A stretch of 64,000 bases of DNA from Pterobdella sp. o SKG-2022 (GCA_964035795.1 OZ038320.1:10599726-10663725), one strand, 5' to 3'. Positions 12,575-25,310 are shown, counted from the first letter of the stretch. Notes: a model not told the origin generated them from the sequence alone. Made by a program: numbers and translations.

Positions 12575-14518
12575 TTATCGAAACATAAAAAAAATTAACA
12601 TACTATTTATGAGAGATTTTTTGCTAGGATGAAATTTTAAAGCTTTATTCATTATTTCAATGGCTTCATTGTATTTCTTTTGGTGCATTTTGATTCGATA
12701 CATTGCCACGTGAGCATTAAGGCTTTTTTCATTTGACTATAAATGAATTATTGATATTTTCAATTAAATTCTTGAATTCACAAACAAAAAACTTTTAGTT
12801 GACATTTTTTGATAGAATGATTGAAATTTCACGATTTTTTTGAAAATCATAACTTTAAAAGCCTGAAAAAGAATCAGAAAATGAAAAAAACTCAAAAAAA
12901 CCATCTTGAAATCTTCAAGTAAAAATTAAAAGAATGTAAATGTAACATAATAACTAAAAATGTAAAATTTGATAATTAATGATAAATTTATATTTACCCT
13001 AAAAGCCCAATCACAATCATCAAGAGCCTTTGGAATGTTTCCAAGTTGTAGATAGGTTAAAGCTCTTCCAGTCCATAAAGCTGGCCAGTCTTTGAAAAAA
13101 GAAAGAGCCTTTGAAATAAAATATTAAAAATAGTGTATTTTTCATTAAGTACTTTAAAAAAAATGCTTAAAGTTGAGCCAATTATTAATATTTATAAGTA
13201 TGTGTCCAACCCATAATGAGGATATTATGCTGATATGAATTTGATGAACTAATATACCAAATGAAATTTTTCTTTGACTGAAGCTAATAATACTAATAAA
13301 ACTGAAAAAATTTTAATAATCTACATATTGATGTTAAACCGCATCCAACTCAGCGCTTGTATTTAAATGCTGCTTTTCCATTGTAATAATTGGATAACAT
13401 GAGACATCAGTAGCAAATATCATCAGAATCACATTTTTTATTGAGATCATTTAGTTTAACAGATGTTCCTATATGACAACTAAAGTGAAAATTTTATGAT
13501 GAGTATTATTTTAGAATGGCAATCTATACAAATTTGTTCAAAAGAAATTCAGAAGAATGCATACATAAGTTTTATTATTAGTAGAAGAGATAGGCAACTG
13601 TTGTCTGCCTCAGTAGCATAATTTTATAAAAATTATAACAATGATAAAAATACCTTATCAAAAGCTTCAAGGGCTTCATTATATTTTCCTTCATTGAACA
13701 AATTTTCTCCTTTAATTTTCCATAATTCAGCAGCTGCTTTCATCTTTTTTCTTTCTTCAGTTCTTCTTTTAGCATCTTCTTCTAAGCTTTTCATAAAATC
13801 AGTTGGCTGGAAAGTATTTTGAAAACTAAATTTTATGAGTAGAATTAACTTTATATATTAATTTAGTTTTTCAAAGACATTGTACACTTTTTAAAATATT
13901 GCATCTTATATAATTTTTTCGTAATATGAGTGATTTTTCAAAATTTAATAATTTAGTATAAATATTGAAAAAATATTTTATCAATTGATTTTAACCCAAA
14001 TTTTTGAAAAAAGTATTTCACAAAAAGAATGAAACTATAAAAATATAGTTTGAAAACATTTTATATTTTTACATTATATTAATTTGAATGATTCATATTA
14101 TTAGTTCTTAAATCTAACATTTTCTTGTTCATCTTTAAAAGCTTTTTGGTTAATGACAGTTCTGTCAAAACCTGAAAACATTTTGATTTTAAAAATTTTA
14201 TCAATTTCACACAAAACGAACTTTTTTTTTTCTCTTTCTTTTTTATTTTTTTTTCTGGAAGTTCAATCTTTTCTTTGTCCAAACATTTCTCATTTTTTTC
14301 TAAAAATTTATCAGCTTTTTCTACTGATTTTTTTGAAACATTCTCATCTTTGGAAGACAACCCTTCAATTATTGACTCTGCAAAAAATGTAATTCATAGT
14401 ATGTTGTAGAACCTATTAGCAACTTACTTATATCATCAACTTTTTTTAAAAAATCGTTCAAATCATTTTTATCTTCTTTTGGTCCGTCAATAAACTTTTG
14501 CATAATATCATCACCCAT
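12575..14518 (-). CDS. TTC12: TTC12-like TPR protein, short form lacking ARM repeats
   Basis: Six exons: 14428-14518, 14213-14377, 14119-14171, 13654-13806, 12998-13108 and 12575-12736, about 244 residues, all in phase. The N-terminus carries the TTC12 signature LNDFLKKVDDI, a Lys/Glu-rich stretch, and CFDRTVIN in exon 3. Three TPR units follow: residues about 126-160 (GKYNEALEAFDKAL), 163-195 (GNIPKALDDCDWAF) and 196-229 (KKYNEAIEIMNKAL). TTC12 is known as a cytoplasmic factor for assembling axonemal dynein arms in cilia and flagella. The usual protein is about 700 residues with C-terminal ARM repeats. Here the frame stops soon after the third TPR and an AATAAA follows within about 7 bp. A GTATGT donor at 12603 could instead lead to further exons, but none was found. 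The intron between exons 2 and 3 is only 41 nt. Confidence 0.75.
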
Positions 14519-14720
14519 TTGGCTAATATAATGCGAAAGAGATAAATTTTAAACTACTACGGTTGCTAAATGAAGCATAGATACAATATTTTCTAAATAA
14601 TTGAGGTATATTAAATTAAATTTGATATTCAATACTAATAATGAAATTATTGAAATAAAAATACTTTTAAGAAAAACAATAATGTCAATTATACAATAAA
14701 ATAATATTTTACTTATAGAA

Positions 14721-15464
14721 TAATAACAATAATAATTATTATTATTGCTTATTTTCCTTTATATAGCGCACTGAAACATAAATTAAACATATATCAGAGG
14801 TGCTTGATGATAAAAACACAGAGTTAGTTTGTACAAATAAATCTTGAATGATGATTTGAATGATTGACGAAAAAGTCATCTGATTTCATTAAGGAGAGCG
14901 TTCCATATTGGCGGTGCTGCATGGTTAAATGATATACTGAAGTGTTTCTGCCAACTGGTTGGTAAAGTGGTGAGTTTCTCCATCTTAACAGGTAGAAAAA
15001 ATTCCTATTAGTTGTGAGTTTGAAGAGATATCCAAGGTTTTCTAAGTGATGGCAGTTGTAGGTGAGAGTAGCTATTTTGAAAATGAACCTTTTAGGTATA
15101 GGAAACCAGTGAAGCTTGTTTAGAAATATGGTTGATGAGGTGAAAATGTCACAGTTGAGAATAATGCGTGCGATATGGTTTTGAAGTTTTAATAATTTTC
15201 TAATGAGTTTAGATGGAATAGAGTTGCAGTAGTTCAGTCTACAAATGATGTGAGCAAGAGAGAGATTGTGAGCTGTTTGGAATGTAAGGCGTGTGTTTGA
15301 GGGATTTGATATGTATGATATATTGTTTGGCTGTTGAAGAGGTGTTGGTCGAAGAAGAGGTAGCTATTGATGATGAAGTCGAGTAATTTTATTCCAGAAA
15401 AAATATTTGTATTTAGACCAACAACCTTATCTTGATAGTTGTTAATGATGCAATCTTTTTCCAC
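14721..15464 (-). mobile_element. CR1/L2-type LINE, 3' fragment
   Basis: The minus strand encodes, with frameshifts, the end of a CR1/L2 reverse transcriptase. Visible pieces are GIKLLDFII..FFDQHL, LLTSFVDLNYCNSIPSKLI, KLLKLQNHIARIIL and LNKLHWFPI. The last two match the conserved 'LQ..N.AARL' and 'LHWLP' blocks of this clade. The fragment ends near 14760 with GCGCTATATAAAGG, then a TAA/ATT-rich tail (14721-14750), as expected of the 3' end of such elements. It lies between the TTC12-like gene and the EXOG-like pair and is not intact. Confidence 0.75.
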
Positions 15465-15715
15465 AAAAAAATAAAATTGAAAAAATTTTCATTAAATTCT
15501 GATTAAACAAAAATAAAATACTGCTTTTAAAATTGAGATCAAATAAATGGCTTATTTAAAATTAAACTTGGAACTTTGGGAAAGACAAATTGTATATAAA
15601 TAAGATGCCAGAAAAAAACAAGGATCATAAAATTTAAATTTCAACCGAATTTAAATATTCAATTGTTCTTCAAAAAACCTGTCTTCATCTTAACCTTTAA
15701 TAACATTACCTTTCA

Positions 15716-15721
15716 TTTATT
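15716..15721 (-). terminator. Polyadenylation signal, EXOG-like copy 1
   Basis: AATAAA on the minus strand about 80 bp beyond the TAG stop at 15803. The same context (TTTATTATAAACTGTGATCATG on the plus strand in part) is present after copy 2. Confidence 0.45.
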
Positions 15722-16216
15722 ATAAACTGTGATCATGTCTTTGAACGAAAATAAATGAATATTTATAGTTTTTTAATATAATTGAATATAAACTTTTCGA
15801 AACTATTGGAGTTTTGCTCTATATTCGGATTTTTTGAACCCTTCTTCATCAAACGCCTCCATTTCTATAGTGTATTTATCAGTTTGCCAAATATTGTGAT
15901 CAACAGTGCCCAAGTTATCATGATGTACTGTACAAGCTTCCAATGCTTGCCCGAAATTAACGCTACTCCAAATGTCTATGCCCGTAGCTTTTTCTATCTT
16001 TTCAGTTCTGTTAAACTAATAAGAATAAGACGTTTAAAATATGTACTTTGAGATGAAATAAAAAATTTCAGATATAATTTATAACATATTTGAAAATTTC
16101 AAAAAAATTATTAGCCTTCATAAAAAAGTATCAAAAGTAAAACTTTTCAAAAAATTTAGTGATCATTTAGCCAATTTCTCATCGTGGAAAAGCTAAACCA
16201 CACATACAAGCATTTT

Positions 16217-16431
16217 GATTGAAGCAGATTTGAACCAGAATTTTTTGATTTGCTATTTATCCGGCTAAAAAGCCTTTACAAGGTTTGTTTCAAAAAAGTT
16301 AAAATTAAAACCAAGCAAAAACAATGCTTTTTTAGCGGAAAAAGTAGCAAATCAAAAAAATCTGGTCAAAACCTGCTTCAATCCTATTGGTCAGAGCAAA
16401 ATCGTTATGCTTTCTATAGAAACGTGAGCTT
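16217..16431. mobile_element. Inverted-repeat MITE, family A, copy 1
   Basis: Two arms face each other. The left arm starts GATTGAAGCAGATTTGAACC and runs through a CCGGCTAAAAAGC block. The right arm reads GCTTTTTTAGCGG ... CTGCTTCAATCCTATTGG. The central part is A-rich. The same arms form a longer element at 18213-18482, so this copy is probably cut at its left end. It sits in the last intron of EXOG-like copy 1. No open frame for a transposase is present. Confidence 0.65.
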
Positions 16432-18212
16432 CCAATTATAATACATTACCTTAAGCTCACAATAAATTATTTGATTTGTTGATAAACCAATATGAATTAC
16501 TTGAAAATTGAGTTGTTTATTTTTATTAAACAAAAAAATTGGATGCATTGAAGCTTTGGTCAGCTTTTGTCATCCCTTACGATGTTTGCTGACTTTTTTG
16601 TAAATATTAATTATAACTAACAAAAGTAAATAAAAAATATCAAAAAAGCGAATAAATACAATTTTTTTAAAAAGTTTATAGATTTTATTTTAAAACCATG
16701 AAAAAATTGCATAAGTGCCTAAATCATTTAAATTAATCGTTCAGATGCGTCAAGCTTCAATGCATCTGGCCAAGAAGCAAGAAGAGAAGCATTAGTCCTC
16801 TCTGCTTCTTTTACTGCTCACCTCTTTTTGTGTGAAATTATCTACAGAAACAATGTCATGCAAAAAAAAGCAAGTATAATGAGTAAGAGCATTGAAATTA
16901 TATTCAATTTCTTTAAATTACATATGAAAAGCAAGTGTTTTTGAAGAAAAAGTTCCGATAGACAAAAATGTTGGAATTATAGTTAAAAGAGCTTTTTATT
17001 GAATACAAGAAAAATAGTAAACCCGCCAGAAAAACTGTAAAGCAGAGGTCAAAAAAATGAAGCTCATTCAGAACACCATCAACAAACTGAGTCAAACAAG
17101 AATAAGTCAAAATATTTTTGCTGCCTCATGCGCCAGAAGGCATATCAGGCCCTAATAATACTTTAAAGCATCATTTTAGTTACAGATAGTGTGGGATTGT
17201 TACAATTACTAAATGCCTTTGGTAATTTCAACATAAAAAACAATCACTAGGCTTCACACGGTGCCACTTTGTTATAGACACAAATTGCCAATTTGCTACT
17301 GTGTTCTAAAGCCAAAAAAATTGGTTATGTATTTTATGAAGTATTTTATATAGTATCATTTTTTTTTGATTCTAAAAAATTAAACTAATTCAATTTTTTT
17401 TTTAATTTAACAAATTATACATTGTTATCTACTAAATAAAAAACTAAAAATTCAATGTAAAGTTAATTATAAATTCTATCATACTTTGAAAACGCTTGGG
17501 TGAATATTATATCCGAAAGGTCTGTTAGGGAAGATAAATTTTGCGGCATAATGACTTCTTCATCCTACATAAACCAACATCTAATGAGATATAGAATAAT
17601 TTTTTGAAATAAAGATAGAACTAAGAAAGTTTTAACTTACTTTGAAAACAGGCGTTGGAACAGCTACTCTGTTATTACCTATAACCTGAAAAGATGATTT
17701 CTCGGAGTGAAATAATTTGTAAAAAAAATATTTTTTTAGGCAGTCAATGTTATTTTAACTAGTAGTTCACCAAGTGCATTTGAAGAATATACAAAGAAAC
17801 AGGTACTTCGCGCTCAAACTAAAATCATTGAATAGCTTTAGGCGCAAGCCCCTAGTACTTCAAAAAAATTGTGAAAGTACTGAAATAATCATTTTTTTAC
17901 ATTCGTATCTAAATAAAACTACTTTTTTTTGTTAGAAAAAAAATCTATTTTTCTTCAAAAAACGCTATATTTGAGAAATATTAAAGAACATTCTTATATA
18001 TTAAAGTTTTATAAAAAGAAAACTAAAATTTTTCAACTAACTTTTTGTACAATCCGTAAATATTTAAACATTCTGATACATGAATATTTTCAAGAAAAAA
18101 AATTAACATTTTTCAACTAAAAAAATTGGTGCAACCTGCTCACTTCTTGAAACAGATAAGCAAGTGCATTGCCGCTTGAAACTTCTTTATACAAGAGTGC
18201 TAGTGGAAGTTC

Positions 18213-18482
18213 ACGCTTACTATAGAAAGCATAACGTTTTTCAGTCTGACCAATAGGATTGAAGCAGATTTGGACTAGCTTTTTTTAATTTGCTGTTTCT
18301 CCCGCTAAGAAAGCATTGTTTGGTTTTGTTTTTTTTAATTTTTTATTAATATTTTTTAAATAAATCATACTTTCAAATGCTTTTTTAGCGAAAGAAATAG
18401 CATATATATAAAAAAGCTGATTCAAATCTGCTTCAATCCTATTGGTTAGGGTAAAAAACGTTAAGCTTTCTTTAGTAAGCGT
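18213..18482. mobile_element. Inverted-repeat MITE, family A, copy 2
   Basis: Ends are ACGCTTACTATAGAAAGC at the left and GCTTTCTTTAGTAAGCGT at the right, near-perfect inverted repeats. The arms continue inward through AACGTTTTTCAG / TTACC..AACGTT, CCAATAGGATTGAAGCAG / CTGCTTCAATCCTATTGG and a CGCTAAGAAAGC / GCTTTTTTAGCG pair. Arm length is roughly 100 bp around an A/T-rich centre. It is non-coding and lies in the intron between exons 6 and 7 of EXOG-like copy 1. Confidence 0.75.
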
Positions 18483-21114
18483 AAAGTGCATGTCAAAAGC
18501 GCTGTTATGTGTATAAATAGGATAAAAGAAAGAGGGAATTACCGTGAGAAAACGTTCTTTGGCTACGATTGTTTGTTTCCATATTTTTTTGTATTTGATT
18601 TTAGTTTATATTTAACAAAAAAGATGTAGTTTGTGAATTACTGATGTATGGATCAGTCTTGCTTATTTTGACTGTAATTTTTTTTGTAGTTGATGCTGTT
18701 TCCGTTAGTGACTCGATGTTTATTGGTGCTTAACTTTTCAATCAAAACTGAGTTGTTTGATCCCATCAATAACACCCTCTTAAAACTTTTAAAACCTCAA
18801 AAGCACTGAAACTTTTCACCAAATTAAAAATGAAATCTAAAAAACACACTATAACTTATTGAGCCTTGATAAAAACTATCTTAGACTATTCTTCAACTCC
18901 TCTTTTTCATATCCAACACTCAAAGTAAAGATTACATACAACATTTGAACAATTTCTTTTGACAAGAGGTAAATGTAAACTGGAGAAACATACAATCGTG
19001 CAAGCCTTTCTTATGCTTTCTAATCTTTTCTAAATACGATAAGTTAGGCAGCTTAATGAGCTGAGTAACCAATAATTCTAAACGTTTAGGTCTATAAGTA
19101 GACTTAGAGGAAACAAAAATATTAAGATACTCCAAAAATAAAAAAACTAACACTCATGGTAATAAGAAATACTACCTAATTTTGCACTCTTTCAAAAACT
19201 GTTTTAATTTTTCAAAAAAGGTTCAAGCTTAGTTCCAATTAAATTATTTCAAAATTTAATTAAAAAAACTAATTGAAGTTTTATTTGATATTTTTAAGCT
19301 AAATAATTACTCAAAAACTTTTCAACGTGGCCTAATAATTAATACTCATGTTATTATTTTACTTTGTATCGTACAGTTCTGTCCAAATGTTTTCGAGACC
19401 CTGTGACTATTGACGAAATCAATGGACCAGTGACTACGTATACCTATAAATAAAAAATAATATTTAAGATTTTTTGATAATGACTGAAAATCTGCAATAA
19501 ATTAAAAAAAGAAAACTTACCAAAGTATGAAGCTTTTTGGTAGTTTGAACTTCTTTTTAAAAGATAGTATGCAATTTTAAAGAAAATTTTATTAAAACTC
19601 ACATCGTAACCGTCTTTAACTTTAGTTCTGACGTATGAATTGAATTTCTCAAGATAGGCCTTTAAAAGTTCACAAAGAGGGACACAATTAACTATACTGT
19701 AGATCTCATCTCTATACTCGTCTCCCTTGAAAATGGTGTTTAAAAAAATAATCGAAGTATTGAAAACCCTTTACTTTTGAAAAAAAAACTGAATATAAGA
19801 CGATATACATTTGGGGTTAAGCTAAAAAAATCAAAGTTGTATACTTTTATAAAAAGTGGAGAATACCTGAGACATTGCCATATTTTATGAAATATCTGTT
19901 AAAACCCCAATTTTTGTTTCAATCATGAAAAAAAGTTGTGACTGTGGAAGGTAAAAAACGACAGCTTTGGGTTTTTAGCATTTAGTTCCGGAGACTATCA
20001 AAACTAGTAAAAAAGTTGTAGCAAAGTAATGAAAAGTCAGAAAATCCTTAATGGAGAAGACCAAGGGTTATAACTCCACTTTTACAAAATACACATGAGA
20101 GATTATGAGCAAAAAAAATATAAGAACATAGCAAAATATATCGAAAAAACATTTGAAAAAAACTTAATTTAAATGATAGATTTGAATATAAAGGGGCAAT
20201 TTAAACTTCAGAGTTAAAGAAAATTCAAAAACCTCAATCGAATCTAACTGTATGGGATAGTTTGGTAATGTAATAAGAAGGAATAAAGACGTTGAAAAAA
20301 GGCATTATGTTTCAAAATGAACAACAGGATAAACACAAGAAAAACTGGAAAAACTGGAAATTCGAAATTATTAAACGAAAAAAATGCTCTAGACAGAAGG
20401 TAATAAAGATTAGAAACAGAGAAATTTTGTGGAAAATAATGTTAAATAAGAAGAGCATCCTCAGTATGAGCAAGATAAACCATAATGGTATCTTCTATTT
20501 CATTGATTACATTCATTTTTCTACTAACTTTATCAGTAATGTGATACTAATACTTGATACTTATTGTATATAAAATACAAAATATCGAATAAATTAGCAA
20601 AATAACCTACTTTTCCACGAAAGCGTGTGTTAGAAACGAGAAATGTTTGTTTATAGTTTGGGTCCGCATAATCAGTGTTACCAGGTAAAAATAAAGAATT
20701 ATAAAAAGGATCATTGACTAATGCTCTCTCTGGGACATCCCCTCTAAATTCAGCTGTAAACATTAGAAAAAATATTCTGTACTTGAAAAGTTAAAGAAAA
20801 AATTATTTTTTTAGAATAAAGAGATATATAGTTAAATATTAAGAGTTACTCAAAATAAAAATTGAGATTATTTAATTTTTTTAGTACGATACTAGTATTC
20901 TGCAAAAATAATCTGGTAGTAAAAGGCACCCTCTTCTTGGACCAAGACATTAAAAAGCTCATCTGGCGTCTGCCGACATAGAAACTAGATCGAACACCTT
21001 TAAACAAATGGAACATGAAAACGATCACTTAAGGATCTCATAGTGAGAAGAAATGCAGACGTCAGCAGCGGCCATCATCAGTTGCCTTGATTTAGCCCAA
21101 ACTAAAAAAAACAT

Positions 21115-21246
21115 GTCGACCATTTGATCGCCCCTAGCTGGGATTTCGGTTGCGCAATTGATTGGTTCCACAGGGCGCTACCTCCTGGGGACTACTAATT
21201 GTCGGCCCACGCGGGGTCAAACTCGGTATCTTTAGATATTTAGCCA
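21115..21246 (-). mobile_element. tRNA-derived SINE relative, divergent body
   Basis: On the minus strand, a tRNA 3' half with a B-box-like GAGTTTGACCCC is followed by GCGTGGGCCGACAATTAGTA. That junction is shared with the SINE at 55601. Beyond it the body differs (GCGCCCTGTGGAACCAATCA). The tRNA 5' half is only partly recognisable. It lies next to the LINE at 21860-24810 within EXOG-like copy 1. Confidence 0.5.
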
Positions 21247-21859
21247 AAATAAATTGAAGTCACGACTATCAAGGTACCATCAGCAACTATAGCTCATCTC
21301 GACAAACAGAATTTTCATTCTTGGAAGCATTTTGAACATAAATGGTGATGCTGAAACGAAGATTAAAAATAGGCTCAAAAAATGAAGTTAATTTCATGAA
21401 AGTCTTCGTCTCATTTCCCCCAACACCAAGATAGAGCAGTACAGAACATTTATTTTGCCTGTACTTTTGTATAGATCCAAATAGAAAATGACATTTAAAG
21501 ATATCATTACTCCATGAATTTTTTATAAACTTAGTTTATGGAGCATTCGAGATTTTTTAAGCTCAATAACATTTCGAAAAATTATATTTTTTTTTCTTAT
21601 TACCTGGAAGCTATAGCAACTATTAAAATGAAAAGGCGCTAGCGATGGTCATGGTCTAAAGCAATAAAAGTTTCCATAGCTAAAACAGCTTTTAATAAGG
21701 CACTAAAAAAAAGAAAACGATGCCAGTCAAAAACAACATAGCACCTTAGAGTAGAGGGAAAGCTCAAAGATCCATCAAATAGGAATGCGTTGAGACTTTT
21801 TGTTACTGGCTTATGCGCTATTGGGGGTAACAGGCATTAATATTAAAAACTAACTTAAC

Positions 21860-24810
21860 TTTTTTTCTTGCAAGAGGAAAAGCTAAGCTAAGCTTCTTCT
21901 TGCATCCATGGGATCATATGGCTGCGACAACACTCCTCCAAAGTACTCGGTTCTGGCTGGTCTTCTTTAGCTTGGCCCACGTCATTCCAATGGTCTTCGT
22001 CTTTGCCTCAATGTTCTCCGCCAGAGCTACTTGAGACGGCCAATTTTTCTCTATCTCTGTGGGTTTCAGTCCAAAGCTTGTTTAGGGACATTGGTTGCAA
22101 ACTTGCGTAGCGTATGGCCTATCCATCCCCATTTCTGCTTTTTTATTCCCATCTCCAGTGTGACTTTTGTCTTGTTCCAAAGTTTTTGTTGGAAACGACT
22201 TTTGGCGATCTGATGTTTAAAGTGTTTTTCAGGCAATGGTTGGTGAATGGCTGAAGCTTGTTGAGCTGGTATTTGTTCTTCACCACGCCTCTGAGCCATG
22301 GAGTAGAACCGATTCCACATTAGTGTTGAAAATCCCGATCTTGTTGTGAATTGAGAAAACCAACTTTGTCAAAGGGTTTTGAAAGCACTTCTAGCTTTTC
22401 TGATGCGGCTCTTAATGTCATCTTTTGTCTTCCCATCTTTGCTGACAACACTGCCTAAGTAGACAAGCTTTTCAACCTTTTTAGTTTTTTCGTAATGTAG
22501 TTTCATTGGGTCTTGGTTCTTTTTGTTGAATCTCATGACTTCTGTCTTTAGAGTATTGATTTAAAGTCCAGTTTTTTCAGCTTCTTCTAAAGCATTTTAC
22601 TGCTTGTGGGAGAGAAGGCTTATGTCATCTGCAAAGTCTAGGTTCTCCAACTGAATGTTGAAAACCCACTAAATGCCTGTCTTCTGGTCTTTTGTGGGCT
22701 GCTTTATGACCTAGTCAACCAACATTGAGAAAATGGTCGATGAGAGCAAACAGCTCTGACGGACGCCATTTAGCATGCTGAAAAGTTCCGTCAGTTTCCC
22801 ATTGTGGATCACTTGACAGGTAGCGTCTTCGTACATTTATAAGCTTTGGTGGAAAGCCGTACTAGTGCATCAGTCTCCAGATGACATCTCGGTCAACACT
22901 GTCAAAAGCTTTTTGAAAGTTGACGAAGACTGTGTACACGGAGGTCTGCCAATCGAAGGACTGCTCGATGATGATACGCATGGTTGCAATGTGGTCCATG
23001 CTTGAGCGATCTTGTCGAAAGCCTGCTTATTCATTCTGAAGTGTTTTTCTTTGACGGCAAGACTGAGAACCAGATCAACCACATCACCATAAGTTGCTAG
23101 TGGAGACCAAGCCTGCTTAATGTCAAGATAAAGCGTGGTGCAGATGCAGAATCAAACCACCACTTGGTTGTGGTAGTACTCAAACCAAGTTGAAGGCCTA
23201 CAAACACCAGCCTGCATACCAAAGCTCAAGTACAACGTGCAAAGCTTGGAAGTGAAATCCAAAACAAAAAAGTTTAAAATTGATCTAAAAAACAGGTTCA
23301 GTGTGCTTTCCCTACTCCCAGAGAACTCTTTAAATGAACATTGGCACAGCTTCCAAGAGACTTGGACAAAAACCTGCAAAACAGCTTTAGGCACGAAAAC
23401 TAGAAAGCAAAAAGAGTGGCTTCCAACAGACACTTGGACACTCATCATTGAAAGCAAGCACCTAAAAGACCGAATCAACAGCACGCAAGACCAAACTGAC
23501 AAACACAAACTACAAGCACGGTACTAGAAGACAAACCGACAGTTGAAACGAAGCGCGAGGCAAGACAAAAGAACGTACATCGAAGAACTGACTGGAGAAG
23601 CTGAGAATGCTGCAAGTCAGTGGAACATGAAACGCCTGTATGAAACCACCAAAACACTTTTCGGCAAAAACAGCAACCTAAGTCGGCCTGTAAAAGACGG
23701 AAACGTCATTTTTGGCAGACAACAGCAGAAAGCACTCCAGGCGGAAAATTTCAAAAAAACGTTCAACCGACCAGCACTTTCTGTCACACCTGTCATCCTT
23801 CCACCTAACAAAGTTCTTGACGTTAACACCATTTATCCCAGAAAAACCATCAAGTCCTTCAAGTCAAAAAAGTAACCGGTTCAGATCTCAACTGAAATAC
23901 TGCACATGATTTTATGAATGGTCTTATGGGGAAACAAGGTGTTTCCAATGAACAGGTCATTAAAAGAGCAATCTCATTCTGCAGTCCGATGCCGTGGCTG
24001 CCCATAATGTGTTCGCTTTTTGTGTTATCGGCACCTACCTTGGCATTCATGTATCCCATGAGAATTTTCATGTCTCTTTTAGGTTTTTTATCTATGGGTG
24101 CTTGGACTTGTTGGTAAAACTCGTCTTTTTTTAAATGGTTTCACATTGGCAAAGGCATAGCACTGGATGACGATAAATTTTCTGTTCTTTGAATTGAAGC
24201 ATGCCATGAGAAACCTTGGTGACATAGGCTTCCAAGATAGCAGAGCTCGTGTTGCTTTGGGTGTCATCAGCAATGCTACTCTGTGGGTGTGGGATTGGTT
24301 TTCATTCTGTCTAGAGTGGATGATAGTCTCTCCGCTCAATAGTTGCTTTCTTTCTAATTCTATCTATCTTGTCTCACTTAGGCCTAGAATCTTCAAGTTC
24401 TATTTTTGCATTTTTTCACAAACTAAAGCTGTTTTACCTGTCTCTTGAAAAGTTCTGATGTTTTAGGCTCCTATCCTGGTTTTGGCCTTTGTCGCCAAAA
24501 AAATTGTCAGCGTACTGGCTTCCCGAGGGCTTTCACCAGCTCACGTCATAGCCTCTGCTAGAAAGAAACATTTCTAGACCAAGCAGTTTTGAAAGTTTGT
24601 TTTTATAGTTTCTGTAACATTTTTTTTTACAGAACCGGATTATTAGCCTAGTTTAAACCTGGAGAGCCAATAGACTGCACTTAGTCAGACCTCTACCTTT
24701 TGAGCTGTCCGGTTTGGGGGGTATTGCCAAAAGTTTACGCTTCCACCGGCATGGCTCTTAGGGCCACTGATGTACGCAAGCCTACCAACCATGACAAGAT
24801 GGCAGTCCAT
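21860..24810 (-). mobile_element. APE-type non-LTR retrotransposon with an internal inverted block
   Basis: Read on the minus strand, the 5' part (about 24810-23916) encodes an apurinic-type endonuclease. It shows NIRTFQETGKT, SGETIIHS, VIQCYAFAN and ILMGYMNAKVGADN. The 3' part (about 23100-21870) encodes reverse transcriptase and C-terminus, with AGFRQDRSSMDHI, NFQKAFDSVDRD, LDFADDISLL, WGWIGHTLRK and a final RVLWRSVVAA-like motif. The stretch between, 23118-23915, reads only on the plus strand: IKRGADAESNHHLVV, the linker (RTYIEELTGEAENAAS) and IKSFKSKKVTGSDL. Several stops and frameshifts make it dead. It lies in intron 3 of EXOG-like copy 1 in the gene's own orientation and has no counterpart in copy 2. 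The clade (RTE-like or related) is not assigned. Confidence 0.82.
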
Positions 24811-25310
24811 CAAAAGAATTCAAAGATTAGTTTTCTTTAATAAGCCGTGGATTTGGATTGCAGTAATAACATTTCCAAGTACTACTTCGTGCTTAGGGAC
24901 TTCTGTAGTTTATATTTAAATCCAGTAAACCAGTCAAATAGGTAAAAAATTGAAAGGTGTAATACAAACTTTCACAAAAATCTCGGTGAAAATGTTCCAT
25001 AATCCATTTTGGGATTTGTCTTTCCATGTCATAGCAATGAAGGAATGTAATATATTTAACAACTGTTGGAACTGATTCTGGGTACCCAAATTTCAATAGG
25101 TCTTCCAGATAAAAACCTAAAAATAATTTTTCTTTTAGTGAAATGTGTTGAAAGAAAAATTATTGTTAACATTGACAGGCAAAATAAATATCAGCAGCTT
25201 TGTGAGCCTTTTCTCTATTCCAGGATACTTTAACACCTAATATTTATTGAAAATTATAAATTTTAACATTTTTTGAACGCTTATTTTGAACTCATACATA
25301 ATGAACTAAT

